From contig QIBC01000029.1 of NCBI GenBank assembly GCA_003225215.1, positions 1-41,257 on the forward strand: a stretch of DNA of 41,257 bases, read 5' to 3'. This DNA is from Acidobacteriota bacterium (GTDB taxonomy: Bacteria > Acidobacteriota > Terriglobia > Terriglobales > Acidobacteriaceae). Both the position numbers and the translations under genes were made by a program. The first letter of the stretch is position 1. Every line of letters starts with the position of its first letter. The notes beneath the pieces were generated by a model. That model did not search any database. It saw nothing but the letters and a program-made list of their open reading frames with translations, and was not told the DNA's origin. Positions 31,639-40,942 of the stretch are shown here, one piece after another.

Positions 31639-31700
31639 CAACCAGCCCTTACTTCCTAGCGCTATCCTGCAACCAGCCCTTACTTCCTAGCGCTATCCTG
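31639..31700. repeat. 31-bp exact tandem duplication at the DsbA-like gene's 3' end
   Basis: The unit CAACCAGCCCTTACTTCCTA plus GCGCTATCCTG occurs twice in a row, at 31639-31669 and 31670-31700, without a mismatch. It includes the last seven codons and the stop of the minus-strand thioredoxin gene, so the second unit is a non-coding copy just past the stop. This points to a recent duplication or an assembly artefact. Confidence 0.85.
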
Positions 31701-32600
31701 AGCCTCGAAATCCACCATCTGCTTCATGATTTCGGCGGGCGTGTCATTAACATTCGTGATCTTTCGCCCGTTCAGAAACAGAGTCGGCGTTCCGGTAACG
31801 CCCAGCGAAACTCCGAGCTGGTATTGCTGGTTCACGCGAGCTTTGGTTTCTGACGAGTCGGCGCAAGCTGCGGTTGCTGCGGCATCTGCCCCGGCGTCGG
31901 TGGCAAGTATATTCAGCTTTGCGACCGCATTTTGATCGTTGATCTGTTCTTGCTGATCGAAGACCGCCTGTGCGAACTTCCAGAACTGATCTGGACTCTT
32001 GCGACTGATGCAATCAGCATAGCCGGCAGCGCGGTCAGCCCACTTGTGAATGTTGGAGAGCGGAAAATTCTGGAAGACCAGCCGAGCATTGGGAGACTGA
32101 CTCATTAGCTGTTCAACTTTCGGCCACGCACGCTTGCAGTGCGGGCACTCAAAATCGCTGAACTCTACGATCTCAACCGGTGCATCCGGAGCGCCTTTGA
32201 CCGGCCCCTTTGCTTCCTCGGCGAGCTTGCGACGCGCCGGGCCAAACGGATCAGCTCCAAACGGAATGATCTCGCCAATGAAGGCATGTTGCAGGTCGCT
32301 TGCCACGTAAAACGGCGTTCTCTGCTGTACGGGATCACCGAAGGTCACGACCACTTCCGTTACACCTGGAACCTCCGATGGCTTCACGCTTTCGATCTTC
32401 CACTTCACCGCGGGATCGTACCCAAACATGTGACGCATGAAGCCGTTGAGTTCTTCCGTGCTCGGCTGCTTTTCGGGCGTTGTAGGAGCCGATTTTGTTT
32501 TGGCCGGCGCTGCGGCTTTCTTTGCGGAGCTCGGCGCTGACTGTGCAGCCGCAATAGTCATGGACAGAACAGCAATTATGAAGGCGAGACTCTTCTTCAA
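31680..32600 (-). CDS. DsbA-like thioredoxin domain protein (periplasmic disulfide oxidoreductase)
   Basis: This is a 306-residue exported thiol oxidoreductase. From TTG 32600 it starts with KKSLAFIIAVLSMTIAAAQ (signal peptide), then an Ala/Lys/Pro linker and a roughly 80-residue N-terminal domain, then a DsbA/DsbG-type thioredoxin fold with CPHC (C152, C155) in FSDFECPHCKRAW and a cis-proline region GVTGTPTLFLNGRKI. The TTG is preceded by GAGGAAA. The open frame continues to 32789 but the extra residues are not signal-like. Its role is probably to make or isomerise disulfides in the envelope. Its 3' end is duplicated in tandem. Confidence 0.88.
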   Translation of the reverse strand: MKKSLAFIIAVLSMTIAAAQSAPSSAKKAAAPAKTKSAPTTPEKQPSTEELNGFMRHMFGYDPAVKWKIESVKPSEVPGVTEVVVTFGDPVQQRTPFYVASDLQHAFIGEIIPFGADPFGPARRKLAEEAKGPVKGAPDAPVEIVEFSDFECPHCKRAWPKVEQLMSQSPNARLVFQNFPLSNIHKWADRAAGYADCISRKSPDQFWKFAQAVFDQQEQINDQNAVAKLNILATDAGADAAATAACADSSETKARVNQQYQLGVSLGVTGTPTLFLNGRKITNVNDTPAEIMKQMVDFEAQDSARK

Positions 32601-32641
32601 AGTGTTTCCTCGATGTGAAGGTGAATAGAAAACTGCCGCAC

Positions 32642-34288
32642 TCAGCACTGGGCCTCGTACTTTGCGGCGATAGGAAAACGTCGGCCAAGTCCGAATGCCT
32701 TCTGACTGATTTTCAGGATTGGGGCGGCCTGCTGGCGTTTGTACTCGCTGCGTTCGATCATGCGAATCACGGACTTGACGAGCTTGCAATCATAGCCGCG
32801 TTCGCTACAGATCTGCTCGGCGGTCTTGTAATCCTCGACATAGTCTTCGAGGATGCAATCCAGAACTTCGTAGGGAGGCAACGAATCCTGATCGGTCTGA
32901 TTCGGACGAAGCTCCGCTGACGGAACCTTTTTGATGGTCGCGTCGGGGATGACGCGAGAAATCCTATTTCGGTACTCACTCAGGTGATAGACCATGGTCT
33001 TCGGAACATCCGCGATCACCGCCAGGCCCCCGCACATGTCGCCGTATAGCGTGCAATAACCAACTGCCATTTCCGATTTATTGCCGGTCGTGAGCACAAG
33101 CGCGCCGAGCTTGTTCGACAATGCCATCAAGGTAGAGCCCCGAAGACGCGATTGAATGTTCTCCTCGGTAAAGTCCTCAGGAAGGCTGCGGAACGCCGGG
33201 GAGAGAGCTTTGCGGAATTCGTCGAAGACTGGAGAGATTGGAATTACCTCGTATCGAATGCCGAGGTTGGTGGCGAGTTCCCTTGCATCGTCCTTGCTGC
33301 CCTGCGACGAGTAAGGGCCGGGCATCGAAACTCCCATCACATTCTCCGTGCCCAGAGCGTCGACGGCGATGGCTGCCGTCAATGCGCTATCGATTCCTCC
33401 GCTTAGGCCGACGATTACCTTTTTGAAACCGCACTTGCAAACATAATCTCGAGTACCCAGGACCAAGGCCGCGTAGGCTTCAGACTCAGTATCGGCCGGT
33501 TGGTCGTGCAAATCGCCCTTCAGGGTTTCGGTATCAAACAGCACAAGATCTTCTTCGAACGACTTCGCTTGCGCCAGGACTCGTCCATCGGGTCCAATCA
33601 CGATGCTGGAGCCGTCGAAGATCAGGCTGTCGTTGCCTCCCACCTGATTGCACATGACTACCGGTACTCGGAAATCAGCGGCAATAGCCTGCAGCATCTT
33701 TTTGCGGGTTTCACGCTTGTGAATCGTGAACGGCGAAGCGGAGATGTTCAGCACTAGATTGCCGCCGGCGCGAACGAGTTCTTCTACAGGATCGACACTG
33801 TAGAGGCGCTTATGCCAAAAATGCTTGTCGTTCCACGCGTCTTCGCAGATGGTAAGCGCGAGCTTTGAGCCGTCAAGGCTGACGACCTCCTGCTTACGGG
33901 CAGGCGCGAAGTAACGGTCTTCATCGAAGACGTCATAGGTTGGCAATAACATCTTCGACTGCATGAATTCGACGCGTCCATCGCGCACAAGCGCGGCGGA
34001 GTTCATTACCGATTTTCCCGTGTCGCTTTGTGCCGGTGTAACTAGTCCGCAAATAACGGCGATGCCGCTGGTCTGCTTGGCTATGCGCTCCAATGTCTCG
34101 GCGTTTTGAGTAACGAACGAAGGTTTTTCAACCAAGTCACGGGGCGGATATCCGCAGATTGCTAATTCTGGAAAGAGTATGAGATCGGCTCCCTGGGCCC
34201 TGGCTCTGTGACTGTGTTCAACAATCTTCGCCGCATTCCCACAGAAGTCCCCCACCGTGGGATTGATTTGGCCGAGAGCAATCTTCAT
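32642..34288 (-). CDS. nadE: glutamine-dependent NAD+ synthetase
   Basis: This enzyme makes NAD+ from nicotinic acid adenine dinucleotide, ATP and glutamine. It is 548 residues with two domains: an N-terminal nitrilase-type amidase with triad E41 (FPELAICGYPPRDL), K112 (MQSKMLLPTYDVFDE) and C148 (LTICEDAW), and a C-terminal synthetase with the ATP loop SGGIDS (296-301) and LRGSTLMALSNKLGALVLTTGNKSE. The C-terminal YEVLDCILEDYVED and MIERSEYKRQQAAP are typical. It is divergent from the GH13-like gene, with a 103-bp gap that presumably holds both promoters. Confidence 0.96.
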   Translation of the reverse strand: MKIALGQINPTVGDFCGNAAKIVEHSHRARAQGADLILFPELAICGYPPRDLVEKPSFVTQNAETLERIAKQTSGIAVICGLVTPAQSDTGKSVMNSAALVRDGRVEFMQSKMLLPTYDVFDEDRYFAPARKQEVVSLDGSKLALTICEDAWNDKHFWHKRLYSVDPVEELVRAGGNLVLNISASPFTIHKRETRKKMLQAIAADFRVPVVMCNQVGGNDSLIFDGSSIVIGPDGRVLAQAKSFEEDLVLFDTETLKGDLHDQPADTESEAYAALVLGTRDYVCKCGFKKVIVGLSGGIDSALTAAIAVDALGTENVMGVSMPGPYSSQGSKDDARELATNLGIRYEVIPISPVFDEFRKALSPAFRSLPEDFTEENIQSRLRGSTLMALSNKLGALVLTTGNKSEMAVGYCTLYGDMCGGLAVIADVPKTMVYHLSEYRNRISRVIPDATIKKVPSAELRPNQTDQDSLPPYEVLDCILEDYVEDYKTAEQICSERGYDCKLVKSVIRMIERSEYKRQQAAPILKISQKAFGLGRRFPIAAKYEAQC

Positions 34289-34391
34289 TTTCTTAAGTGT
34301 AAGACGCTGAGGAAGATGATGTCATCTTTGCGCCCCGCATCGCCAACTGCTTGGGACGGGGTGGGAAATTCTGCCCAAATCGTTTGACCGG

Positions 34392-35996
34392 GTGTCGGCT
34401 CAGGCTCTACACTCCGCTGTTCTTCTCAAAGACGAAACGCGAGAACCTCGCTTGGCTCAACTGGACAGACTTGCCGCGACAGTTCCAGCCGAAGCCGGAG
34501 CAGATACTCTGCCGCCGCTTAGACTTCATCCTCAGCTCTACGAGATCAGTACATTGCCTTGGCTCTTGCGCCTGGGCAAACAGCTCGGGAGATCGATCGG
34601 CATCTCCGACGTACCCCACACTGAATGGGAGCGACTGCGAGCACTTGGCTTTGATCTCGTTTATCTGATGGGAGTGTGGAAGCGCAGCCCCGAAGGCCGC
34701 CGGCTTTCTCGAAGCCAGATTTCATTGTTCAAACGATACGACGAATGCCTACCCGGCTGGACTCTCAACGACGTACCTGGCTCACCTTTTTCCATTCAGG
34801 CTTACGAACCAGATCCATCCATTGGTACTTGGGACGACTTCGATGCTCTCCATCGCCGGCTACATGAGCTCGGCATGCGGCTGATCCTCGATGTAATTCC
34901 CAACCACACCGGGCCAGATCATCATTGGATCACCGAACATCCCGAATACTACATCCGCGGTACGCTGGCACAATACCGCGTCAACCCAGGTGATTTCTTC
35001 ATCGCCGAGAACAGCTCAGGCGGCGCTGAAGTGATTGCCTATGGAAGAGACCCCAATTTCGCTCCGTGGACGGACACTGCTCAACTCAACTATTTCAACC
35101 CTGGCTTGCGCGCGGCGATGGTCGAGCAGATCCGGCGCATTAACGAAATCTGCGACGGCGCCCGCTGTGACATGGCCATGTTGATCCTCAACGACCATTT
35201 TCATCAGACATGGGAATCGGTCTTGGGCTCAACCCCTACCCCGCGCGAGGAATTCTGGGAGGAAGCGACGCGGTTATTCCCGAATTTCATTTGGATCGCC
35301 GAAGCCTACAGCGACTCGGAATGGGCTCTCCAGCAACTCGGATTCAATTTCACGTATGACAAGCGGCTTTATGATCGTCTTCGCGACGGTTTCGTTCGCG
35401 ATGTCTACCTGCATTTGAAAGCCGATTTGGAGTTCCAGCGACGCTCCGTGCGCTTTCTCGAAAATCACGATGAGGCGCGCGCCGCAAGCGTCTTCGGAAA
35501 GTCGAGATTGCCGGCTGTCGCGGTGTTGGCCTCTACCGTCCCAGGCATGCACTTCTTCAATGATGGCCAGTTTGAAGGCTTTCAGAAGCAGCTCGTTGTG
35601 CAGCTCTCACATGCGCAGGAAGAGAGCGCAGATCCTGAGATCCAGCGAATATACGAGAAGGTTCTCACCATAACCGACTCGCCGGAATTCCATAATGGCG
35701 TTTGGAAACTGCTCGAAGTGAAGGACACCGGCGAGCGCACTAACTCCGATCTCATTGCTTACAGGTGGAGTGATAGTTCAGGACAGAAGCTCGTCGTGGT
35801 GAATCTGGGAGCGAGCAACTCTACTGGTCGCATTTATTTCGATGACAATGTCCTCTCGGGAGCTGGATTGCGCTTCGATGACTTGCTTAACGATCGCAGC
35901 TACGAAAGACCAACTGCCGATTTGAAGCGTTGGGGGCTATTCATCAAATTAGCGGGGTTTGGCGCCCATATCTTTGACGTGAAAAGCATCGCTTAG
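34392..35996 (+). CDS. alpha-amylase family (GH13-like) glycosidase
   Basis: This is a 534-residue cytoplasmic protein (no signal) with a (beta/alpha)8 GH13-type barrel. Region I is LILDVIPNHTGPDHHW, region II GARCDMA with candidate nucleophile D260, region III WIAEAY with acid E304 and region IV ENHDEAR with D360. The tail (KLLEVKDTGERTNSDLIAYRW and VVVNLGAS) is the beta domain C. The first ~50 residues are not typical and the GTG start at 34392 lacks a clear Shine-Dalgarno, so a later start is possible. The substrate class (maltose, sucrose, trehalose, glucan) cannot be told. The TAG stop is directly followed by a palindromic repeat. Confidence 0.85.
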   Translation: MSAQALHSAVLLKDETREPRLAQLDRLAATVPAEAGADTLPPLRLHPQLYEISTLPWLLRLGKQLGRSIGISDVPHTEWERLRALGFDLVYLMGVWKRSPEGRRLSRSQISLFKRYDECLPGWTLNDVPGSPFSIQAYEPDPSIGTWDDFDALHRRLHELGMRLILDVIPNHTGPDHHWITEHPEYYIRGTLAQYRVNPGDFFIAENSSGGAEVIAYGRDPNFAPWTDTAQLNYFNPGLRAAMVEQIRRINEICDGARCDMAMLILNDHFHQTWESVLGSTPTPREEFWEEATRLFPNFIWIAEAYSDSEWALQQLGFNFTYDKRLYDRLRDGFVRDVYLHLKADLEFQRRSVRFLENHDEARAASVFGKSRLPAVAVLASTVPGMHFFNDGQFEGFQKQLVVQLSHAQEESADPEIQRIYEKVLTITDSPEFHNGVWKLLEVKDTGERTNSDLIAYRWSDSSGQKLVVVNLGASNSTGRIYFDDNVLSGAGLRFDDLLNDRSYERPTADLKRWGLFIKLAGFGAHIFDVKSIA

Positions 35997-35999
35997 TAG

Positions 36000-36100
36000 A
36001 GACGCAGCATGGCTGCGTCTCCTGCATGCGGCATCGAGAACCCCGGCGAGCATGGTTTCGAAGGATTTGTTGCGGAGACGCAGCGTGCTGCGTCTCTACC
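36000..36100. repeat. paired palindromes (GACGCAGC family), copy 3
   Basis: The first palindrome is at 36000-36020 with one extra G at the centre, and AGACGCAGCGTGCTGCGTCT is at 36076-36095, 76 bp apart. The unit begins 4 bp after the GH13-like gene's stop and separates it from the convergent UdgX gene. Confidence 0.82.
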
Positions 36101-36129
36101 ACGGCGCGAGAGAATCTTCCCAAAGCCAC

Positions 36130-36777
36130 CTAAGCCGCTTTCCTGTGGCCGCTTATCTGTCCGGCAACAACACGAAGGTCTTCGATGAAGTGCGCCATCT
36201 CCGCGTGGCGAGTCTGGTCATCCGGTGCACGCAATATTGAAGAAGGGTGAACCGTAGCGACGAAACGAATACCCTCGCGCGAAATTACCTTCCCTCGTTC
36301 TTGAGTGACTTTAAAATTTCGCCCAAGAAGCGCCTGAGCGGCTGTCGCTCCCATGCAAACAATCACACTAGGCTTGACGACGCGTACTTCTTCATCGAAC
36401 CAGGGGCGGCACGCAGCGATTTCCATTGCACTGGGCTTCTTATGGATGCGTCGCTTGCCTCGAGGCTCCCATTTGAAGTGCTTCACCACATTGGTGACAT
36501 AAACATCATCACGATCAATTCCCGCCGCTTCCAGGGCTCTATCCAGCAACTTCCCCGCGGGACCCACGAAGGGACGGCCCTGAAGGTCTTCCTGATCGCC
36601 TGGCTGTTCGCCCACTAGCATCACTTCTGCTCCGGGTTTTCCTTCTCCGAACACTGCCTGAGTCGCGTTCTTCCAAAGGTCACATCCTCTGCAGTGCTGT
36701 GCTGCCTCACGCATGTTGGGGAGCGTCCGACATTCGGGAAGAAAGTCGGCGGCAGAGGTAGCAATCGTTCTCGGCAT
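36130..36777 (-). CDS. UdgX-type uracil-DNA-binding protein (uracil-DNA glycosylase superfamily)
   Basis: This is a 215-residue Fe-S uracil-DNA glycosylase-fold protein. Motif A is GEQPGDQED (56-64) and motif B is HPSSILRAP (H177). Cysteines C29 and C32 (HCRGC), plus C123 and C141, are candidate 4Fe-4S ligands. The loop GKRRIHKKP (108-115) carries H112 and matches the R-loop KRRIH of UdgX, whose histidine attaches covalently to the abasic site after uracil removal. Ordinary family 4 enzymes lack that histidine. The call is UdgX rather than a normal repair glycosylase. It is convergent with the GH13-like gene and divergent from the lipoprotein gene. Confidence 0.88.
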   Translation of the reverse strand: MPRTIATSAADFLPECRTLPNMREAAQHCRGCDLWKNATQAVFGEGKPGAEVMLVGEQPGDQEDLQGRPFVGPAGKLLDRALEAAGIDRDDVYVTNVVKHFKWEPRGKRRIHKKPSAMEIAACRPWFDEEVRVVKPSVIVCMGATAAQALLGRNFKVTQERGKVISREGIRFVATVHPSSILRAPDDQTRHAEMAHFIEDLRVVAGQISGHRKAA

Positions 36778-36882
36778 GATGCTGAATATTGGATGCCGGC
36801 CGTCAAGCGGGCGGCGACGCTTTCAAGCGCGGCATTTATAATGCGGTTCAGCACTGAATATCAGCTTCTCTGAGGAGAAACA

Positions 36883-38121
36883 TTGAGACGTTGCGTTCGC
36901 CTCGCTGCCTTGGCCGCGAGCTTTCTTTTGTGTTTGGGAATTCAGTCAGGATGCGGAGGCGGAAGTAGTAATACTCCGGCGAGTGGTCTTGATCAACGGG
37001 TCTTCATAGCAATTCAGAATTCAAGCGTTTCGAGTCTGGAAATTGCCAATGCCGGCAAAGATCAGCTAACTGCCAGCGTCGCCTCCGGAGCGGGCAGCGC
37101 GCCATCGCTCATGGTTCCTGGCGCGAACAATACGACCCTAGTCTTCGGTTCGGGAGACGGCAGCCTTTCCGTGATCGATAACCTCAAAGAAGCCGCGGCG
37201 GCGAGTGTGAGCACGAATTGCACGAACGGAGCAACATTTTGCCCTCCGACTCTGCCTGCACCCACCGAAAGCATAGCTGCTTCGTCTGATGGAAAATTCG
37301 CGTATGCGGCCCTTCCAACCACGAGCCAGGTTTCAGTAGTTGCGTTAACTGCGGGCCCACCGATTACCGTAACCAATATCCCGGCGACTCCGGCAAATTG
37401 TGCAGCAACGAATAACTGTTTACCCGGCGCGCATCGCGTCGTGCTCTCGCACAACAATTCGAAGCTGCTGGTATTCAACGAGGGCCTGAATCAGTTCGAG
37501 GTCATCAACACCTCTGACAATTCCGTAAAGACGGTCACAGGCACTGGACTCGACCATCCTGGCTACGCCGTATTTTCCTCCGACGACAGCAAAGCTTACA
37601 TCCTGAATTGTGGCGCTGAATGCGGAGGGACGCAGGCCAGCGTATCGGTGCTAGATACGTCGGCCCTCACCATCAATCAGACTGTGAATGTCGATTCCGC
37701 GACTATAGGGACAAGCGATGCAAATAACCTGTACGTCGCGGGCACTGGACCGAATGGTGGCAGCGCAACTGTGCTCCCCCTCTCGTCTCTAACGCCGGGA
37801 AAACCAATCGGCATTGGAAACGGATTCCACCAGGTGATCTCGCTGTTTCAGAACAAGGTCATCATTGGCGCGCGCACCTGCTCGACAGGCTGCATGTCGA
37901 TCGTCGATCCCAGCGCCGGGACAGCTGTTGTGGATTCACCCAAAGGAGACGTTACAGCAATCACTCCCATCACTCCTCGGAAAGTCGTGTATGCAACAGA
38001 GGGAGGCGAGGTACGCATTTACGACCTGACGACGAATCAGGAGCTCGTGAACAACAATACGCCGCTCATCGACGTTGTCGGGAAGGCAGCAAGTGTTCTG
38101 TACGTCGGGCCGAAGACGTAG
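36883..38121 (+). CDS. exported beta-propeller lipoprotein, YncE/surface-antigen-like
   Basis: This is a 412-residue exported protein. From the TTG start, which follows GAGGAG, the first residues form a lipoprotein signal ending QSGC (C24), followed by GGGSSN. The rest is Ser/Gly/Thr rich with repeated blade-like strands: AIQNSSVSSLEIANAG, FVYAALPTTSQVSVVAL-like (YAALPTTSQVSVVALTAG), LVFNEGLNQFEVINTSDNSVKTV, KAYILNCGAEC, ASVSVLDTSALTINQTV. This pattern suggests a seven-bladed YVTN/YncE-type propeller. The function is unknown; binding or surface roles are typical. A palindrome pair follows after 9 bp. Confidence 0.82.
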   Translation: MRRCVRLAALAASFLLCLGIQSGCGGGSSNTPASGLDQRVFIAIQNSSVSSLEIANAGKDQLTASVASGAGSAPSLMVPGANNTTLVFGSGDGSLSVIDNLKEAAAASVSTNCTNGATFCPPTLPAPTESIAASSDGKFAYAALPTTSQVSVVALTAGPPITVTNIPATPANCAATNNCLPGAHRVVLSHNNSKLLVFNEGLNQFEVINTSDNSVKTVTGTGLDHPGYAVFSSDDSKAYILNCGAECGGTQASVSVLDTSALTINQTVNVDSATIGTSDANNLYVAGTGPNGGSATVLPLSSLTPGKPIGIGNGFHQVISLFQNKVIIGARTCSTGCMSIVDPSAGTAVVDSPKGDVTAITPITPRKVVYATEGGEVRIYDLTTNQELVNNNTPLIDVVGKAASVLYVGPKT

Positions 38122-38129
38122 CATGGTAG

Positions 38130-38229
38130 AGACGCAGCATGCTGCGTCTCCACTATGCCGCATGTACCACCGACTCTCCGTGGGATTCCGATGCAGCATG
38201 GAAAAGACGCAGCATGCTGCGTCTCTACC
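38130..38229. repeat. paired palindromes (GACGCAGC family), copy 4
   Basis: Two perfect AGACGCAGCATGCTGCGTCT palindromes lie at 38130-38149 and 38205-38224, 75 bp apart, with GGTAG and CTACC edges. They lie between the convergent lipoprotein and isomerase genes. Confidence 0.87.
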
Positions 38230-38233
38230 TGAC

Positions 38234-39085
38234 CTACGACATGTTTTGCAGTGCCCCTCGCATGAAACCTAACGACTCAGCCGCGCCGGGAAGTGGATCC
38301 TTAGGTTCTATCTCGTACTCCAATTGAACTTCTCCTGTGTACCCTGACCGCACCAACTCGCGCAGCACAGGGATAATCGGCAGCACGCCAGTCCCAACTG
38401 GCAGACCCTTCGCGTCAACGTGATCCGACTCGAGGTCTTTGAAGTGCATGCTATACAGCCGATCGTTGGTCTTCTTCAAGTCGGAGACGAGGTCTTCGTG
38501 CATGCGGAATGTGTGGCCAATATCCATGCACACGCCGATTTTGCGATCCAGTCCTTTAATCGCGTCATAGACCTCGAGCGGTGATGGGAAGCGCTTATCG
38601 TTGGGACCGTGATTGTGGATGGCGGCTTTTAAGTCGTAATCGCGAATCACTTTGTCTAGCGTGGGCAGTTGATCGCGGGTAACGCCGACCACGGCGACGG
38701 AAGCTCCCAGGTCACGAACATAGTCGAATGCCTGACGCATATCGCCCTCGGCATCTTTCAAATAGATCACCCCACAGCTCGTGATCGAGAGTCCTAAATC
38801 TGCAGCCTGTTGCCTGACTTGTTTCCGCTGATCGGGCATCGAGTTCAGTGGTAGATGAACTTCCTTGAGCGACAAATAATGCACGCCTAGGCGGCGAATG
38901 TCCTGCAACGCCTCAGCAAGAGGGAAAGAGCGTAAGGAGTAGGAGCAAAGGCCGACGCGCAATCCATGGAATTGTTTATCATCGCCCGCGCTCGGCTCTA
39001 CAGCGAAGGAAGTTAATGGACGGATAGCATTGCATGCGGCGCCCAAAGCGGCCGCTTTCATTACGGAACGACGGGTTAGAACCAT
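38234..39085 (-). CDS. Tat-exported sugar phosphate isomerase/epimerase-like protein
   Basis: This is a 283-residue AP-endonuclease-2 fold TIM barrel, as in sugar isomerases/epimerases (IolE/hydroxypyruvate isomerase type). The N-terminus VLTRRSVMKAAALGAACNAI has the twin-arginine pattern (RRSVMK), so export is likely. Barrel segments include GLRVGLCSYSLRSFPLAEAL, LKAAIHNHGPNDK (metal His), KIGVCMDIGHTFRMHEDL (metal Asp/His) and MHFKDLESDHVDAK, giving the usual E/D/H metal site. It is convergent to the lipoprotein and divergent from the exported Gfo/Idh/MocA gene; the two probably act on the same external sugar derivative. Confidence 0.88.
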   Translation of the reverse strand: MVLTRRSVMKAAALGAACNAIRPLTSFAVEPSAGDDKQFHGLRVGLCSYSLRSFPLAEALQDIRRLGVHYLSLKEVHLPLNSMPDQRKQVRQQAADLGLSITSCGVIYLKDAEGDMRQAFDYVRDLGASVAVVGVTRDQLPTLDKVIRDYDLKAAIHNHGPNDKRFPSPLEVYDAIKGLDRKIGVCMDIGHTFRMHEDLVSDLKKTNDRLYSMHFKDLESDHVDAKGLPVGTGVLPIIPVLRELVRSGYTGEVQLEYEIEPKDPLPGAAESLGFMRGALQNMS

Positions 39086-39229
39086 GAATTTCCTCCAGGA
39101 TAACTACAGACACGCCACTGACAAGTTAATCAATTGAATCGCAGGTTTCGCACAATGCAATACGACTTCGCTTGCGGCAGTTATACTATGCGGCTTGCAG
39201 GATAGATTCCAATCCTAAGGGGTACTCCT

Positions 39230-40642
39230 ATGGCGATCGATCGCCGAGATTTTCTTAAGACGACCGGGAAAGCAATCACCGTTGGCGCAGCAACGCTCGC
39301 CCTCGGCGGACGCGTACTGGGTGCGAACGATCGTGTTCGCGTTGCAATTTGCGGGGTACGAGGCCGCGGCAACGACCATCTTCATGGGTTTGCGAAAGTT
39401 CCCGGAGCGGAAATTGCTGCATTCTGCGATGTCGACGAGAGTGTTCTGAACCAGCGGGTCGGCGACATGCAGAAGCTCGGACTCGCCAAGCCCAGGACTT
39501 ACGTCGATATTCGCAAGCTGCTTGAAGATAAAGATATCGACGCAATCTCCATCGCCACACCCAATCATTGGCATTCGCTTATGGGCATTTGGGCCTGCCA
39601 GGCCGGCAAAGACGTCTACGTAGAGAAGCCTTGTTCTCACAATTCGTTTGAAGGCCGTCAACTGGTGAGCGCAGTAAAGAAGTACAACCGTATCTGCCAG
39701 CACGGCAGTCAATCCCGCTCGAATCCCGGAATGATCGACGCCGTACAAAAAGTCCAAAACGGGACTATCGGCGACGTCTATCTTGGGCGCGCACTTTGCT
39801 ACAAGTGGCGGCAATCAATTGGACGTGCCACTCCTGAGCCGGTGCCCGCAGGTGTCAACTATGACCTGTGGACGGGTCCGGCTCCTCTGAAGCCGTTCAC
39901 GCGTAATCGTTTTCACTACAACTGGCATTGGATTTGGGACACGGGTAATGGCGAGGTCGGCAATCAGGCAATTCACGAGATCGACATCGCGCGCTGGGGG
40001 TTGGGTGTTCGCTTCCCTGTTCAGGTTTCGGCGATGGGCGGTCACTTTATGTTCGATGATGATCAGGAGACGCCCAACGTGCTGAACGCGACGTTCTACT
40101 TTGAGGATGCCAACAAGAAGCGCAAGATGATGGAAGTCGAAGTCCGCCACTGGACTACCAATCACGAAGCGGAGATCGGCTCCGGCGCTTACGGGAGCGC
40201 TGCAGTACCAGCTGCCGGTCTAACTGCGAGCAGCGGCAAGAAGTCGGGAGAGAAGCAATCGCTCGGTCCGAAAGACGCGAAGACTAACACCATCGGCAAC
40301 ATCTTCTACGGCTCGAACGGGTATCTCGGGATCGACGGTTACGATGCCTACAAAACCTGGCTCACGGAAGAGGCAGTACCCGGACCCTCCGGCAAAGCAA
40401 CAGGCGACCACTTCGCAAACTTCATCGATTGCATTCGTAGCCGCCGTGCTGAGGACATCCACTCGCCCATCGAGGAAGCTCACATTTCGACCACACTCGT
40501 ACATCTTGCGAACGCCTCATATCGCTTGGGACGCACGCTGCAATTCGATCCGGAAAAAGAAGAAGTAGTGGGAGATGAAGAAGCCAATCGCATGCTGCGC
40601 GGCACCTATCGCGCACCGTACGTGGTGCCGGAACAGATCTGA
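39230..40642 (+). CDS. Tat-exported Gfo/Idh/MocA family oxidoreductase
   Basis: This is a 470-residue NAD(P)-dependent dehydrogenase-like protein with a classic Tat signal DRRDFLKTTGKAITVGAATLALG (about 4-26). The Rossmann segment VAICGVRGRGNDHLHGFA follows, then the conserved VEKPCSHNSFEGRQLV (lysine of the EKP motif) and GEVGNQAIHEIDIARWGLG. The C-terminal part has the family's extended insert, with a Gly/Ser-rich linker (about 325-340). Exported members of this type are common in Planctomycetes and Acidobacteria, with the cofactor tightly bound. The start is ATG 39230. The next gene (40943) is a second isomerase-like protein, 300 bp on, after a repeat. Confidence 0.92.
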   Translation: MAIDRRDFLKTTGKAITVGAATLALGGRVLGANDRVRVAICGVRGRGNDHLHGFAKVPGAEIAAFCDVDESVLNQRVGDMQKLGLAKPRTYVDIRKLLEDKDIDAISIATPNHWHSLMGIWACQAGKDVYVEKPCSHNSFEGRQLVSAVKKYNRICQHGSQSRSNPGMIDAVQKVQNGTIGDVYLGRALCYKWRQSIGRATPEPVPAGVNYDLWTGPAPLKPFTRNRFHYNWHWIWDTGNGEVGNQAIHEIDIARWGLGVRFPVQVSAMGGHFMFDDDQETPNVLNATFYFEDANKKRKMMEVEVRHWTTNHEAEIGSGAYGSAAVPAAGLTASSGKKSGEKQSLGPKDAKTNTIGNIFYGSNGYLGIDGYDAYKTWLTEEAVPGPSGKATGDHFANFIDCIRSRRAEDIHSPIEEAHISTTLVHLANASYRLGRTLQFDPEKEEVVGDEEANRMLRGTYRAPYVVPEQI

Positions 40643-40714
40643 GAAATAGTCACATTCTCGCAGTACCAGTTAGCTGTCTAGGAGCGGCTTCAACAATATG
40701 CAATTTTTGTAATT

Positions 40715-40883
40715 TGTCATCCCGAGGCCCGGTGTTGGCCGAAGGATCTCCCGCAATGAATCGAGGTTGATTGCTGCATACTGGCTCTTTCACGAGGACC
40801 TTCGCCAAAGAGCCGAGAGGCGGCATGTATGTTCGACTCATTCCGGGAGATCCTTCGGCCAACACCGGGCCTCAGGATGCCAG
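40715..40883. repeat. 167-bp inverted-repeat element, copy D
   Basis: The left end TGTCATCCCGAGGCCCGGTG continues TTGGCCGAAGGATCTCCCG, and the right end GGAGATCCTTCGGCCAACAC continues CGGGCCTCAGGATGCCAG. It fills the 300-bp space between two plus-strand genes. Confidence 0.85.
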
Positions 40884-40942
40884 CTTTACAATCGGCGTGA
40901 AGCTGATCCTGTTCGCGGGATCTGGAGCCGAGCTTTTTATCA

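Noticed and set aside
31417-31659. 80-codon plus-strand frame between the secretin and DsbA-like genes
   Set aside because: It lacks a ribosome site, has low-complexity Arg/Pro/Ser composition and ends in the tandem duplication of the neighbouring gene's end.
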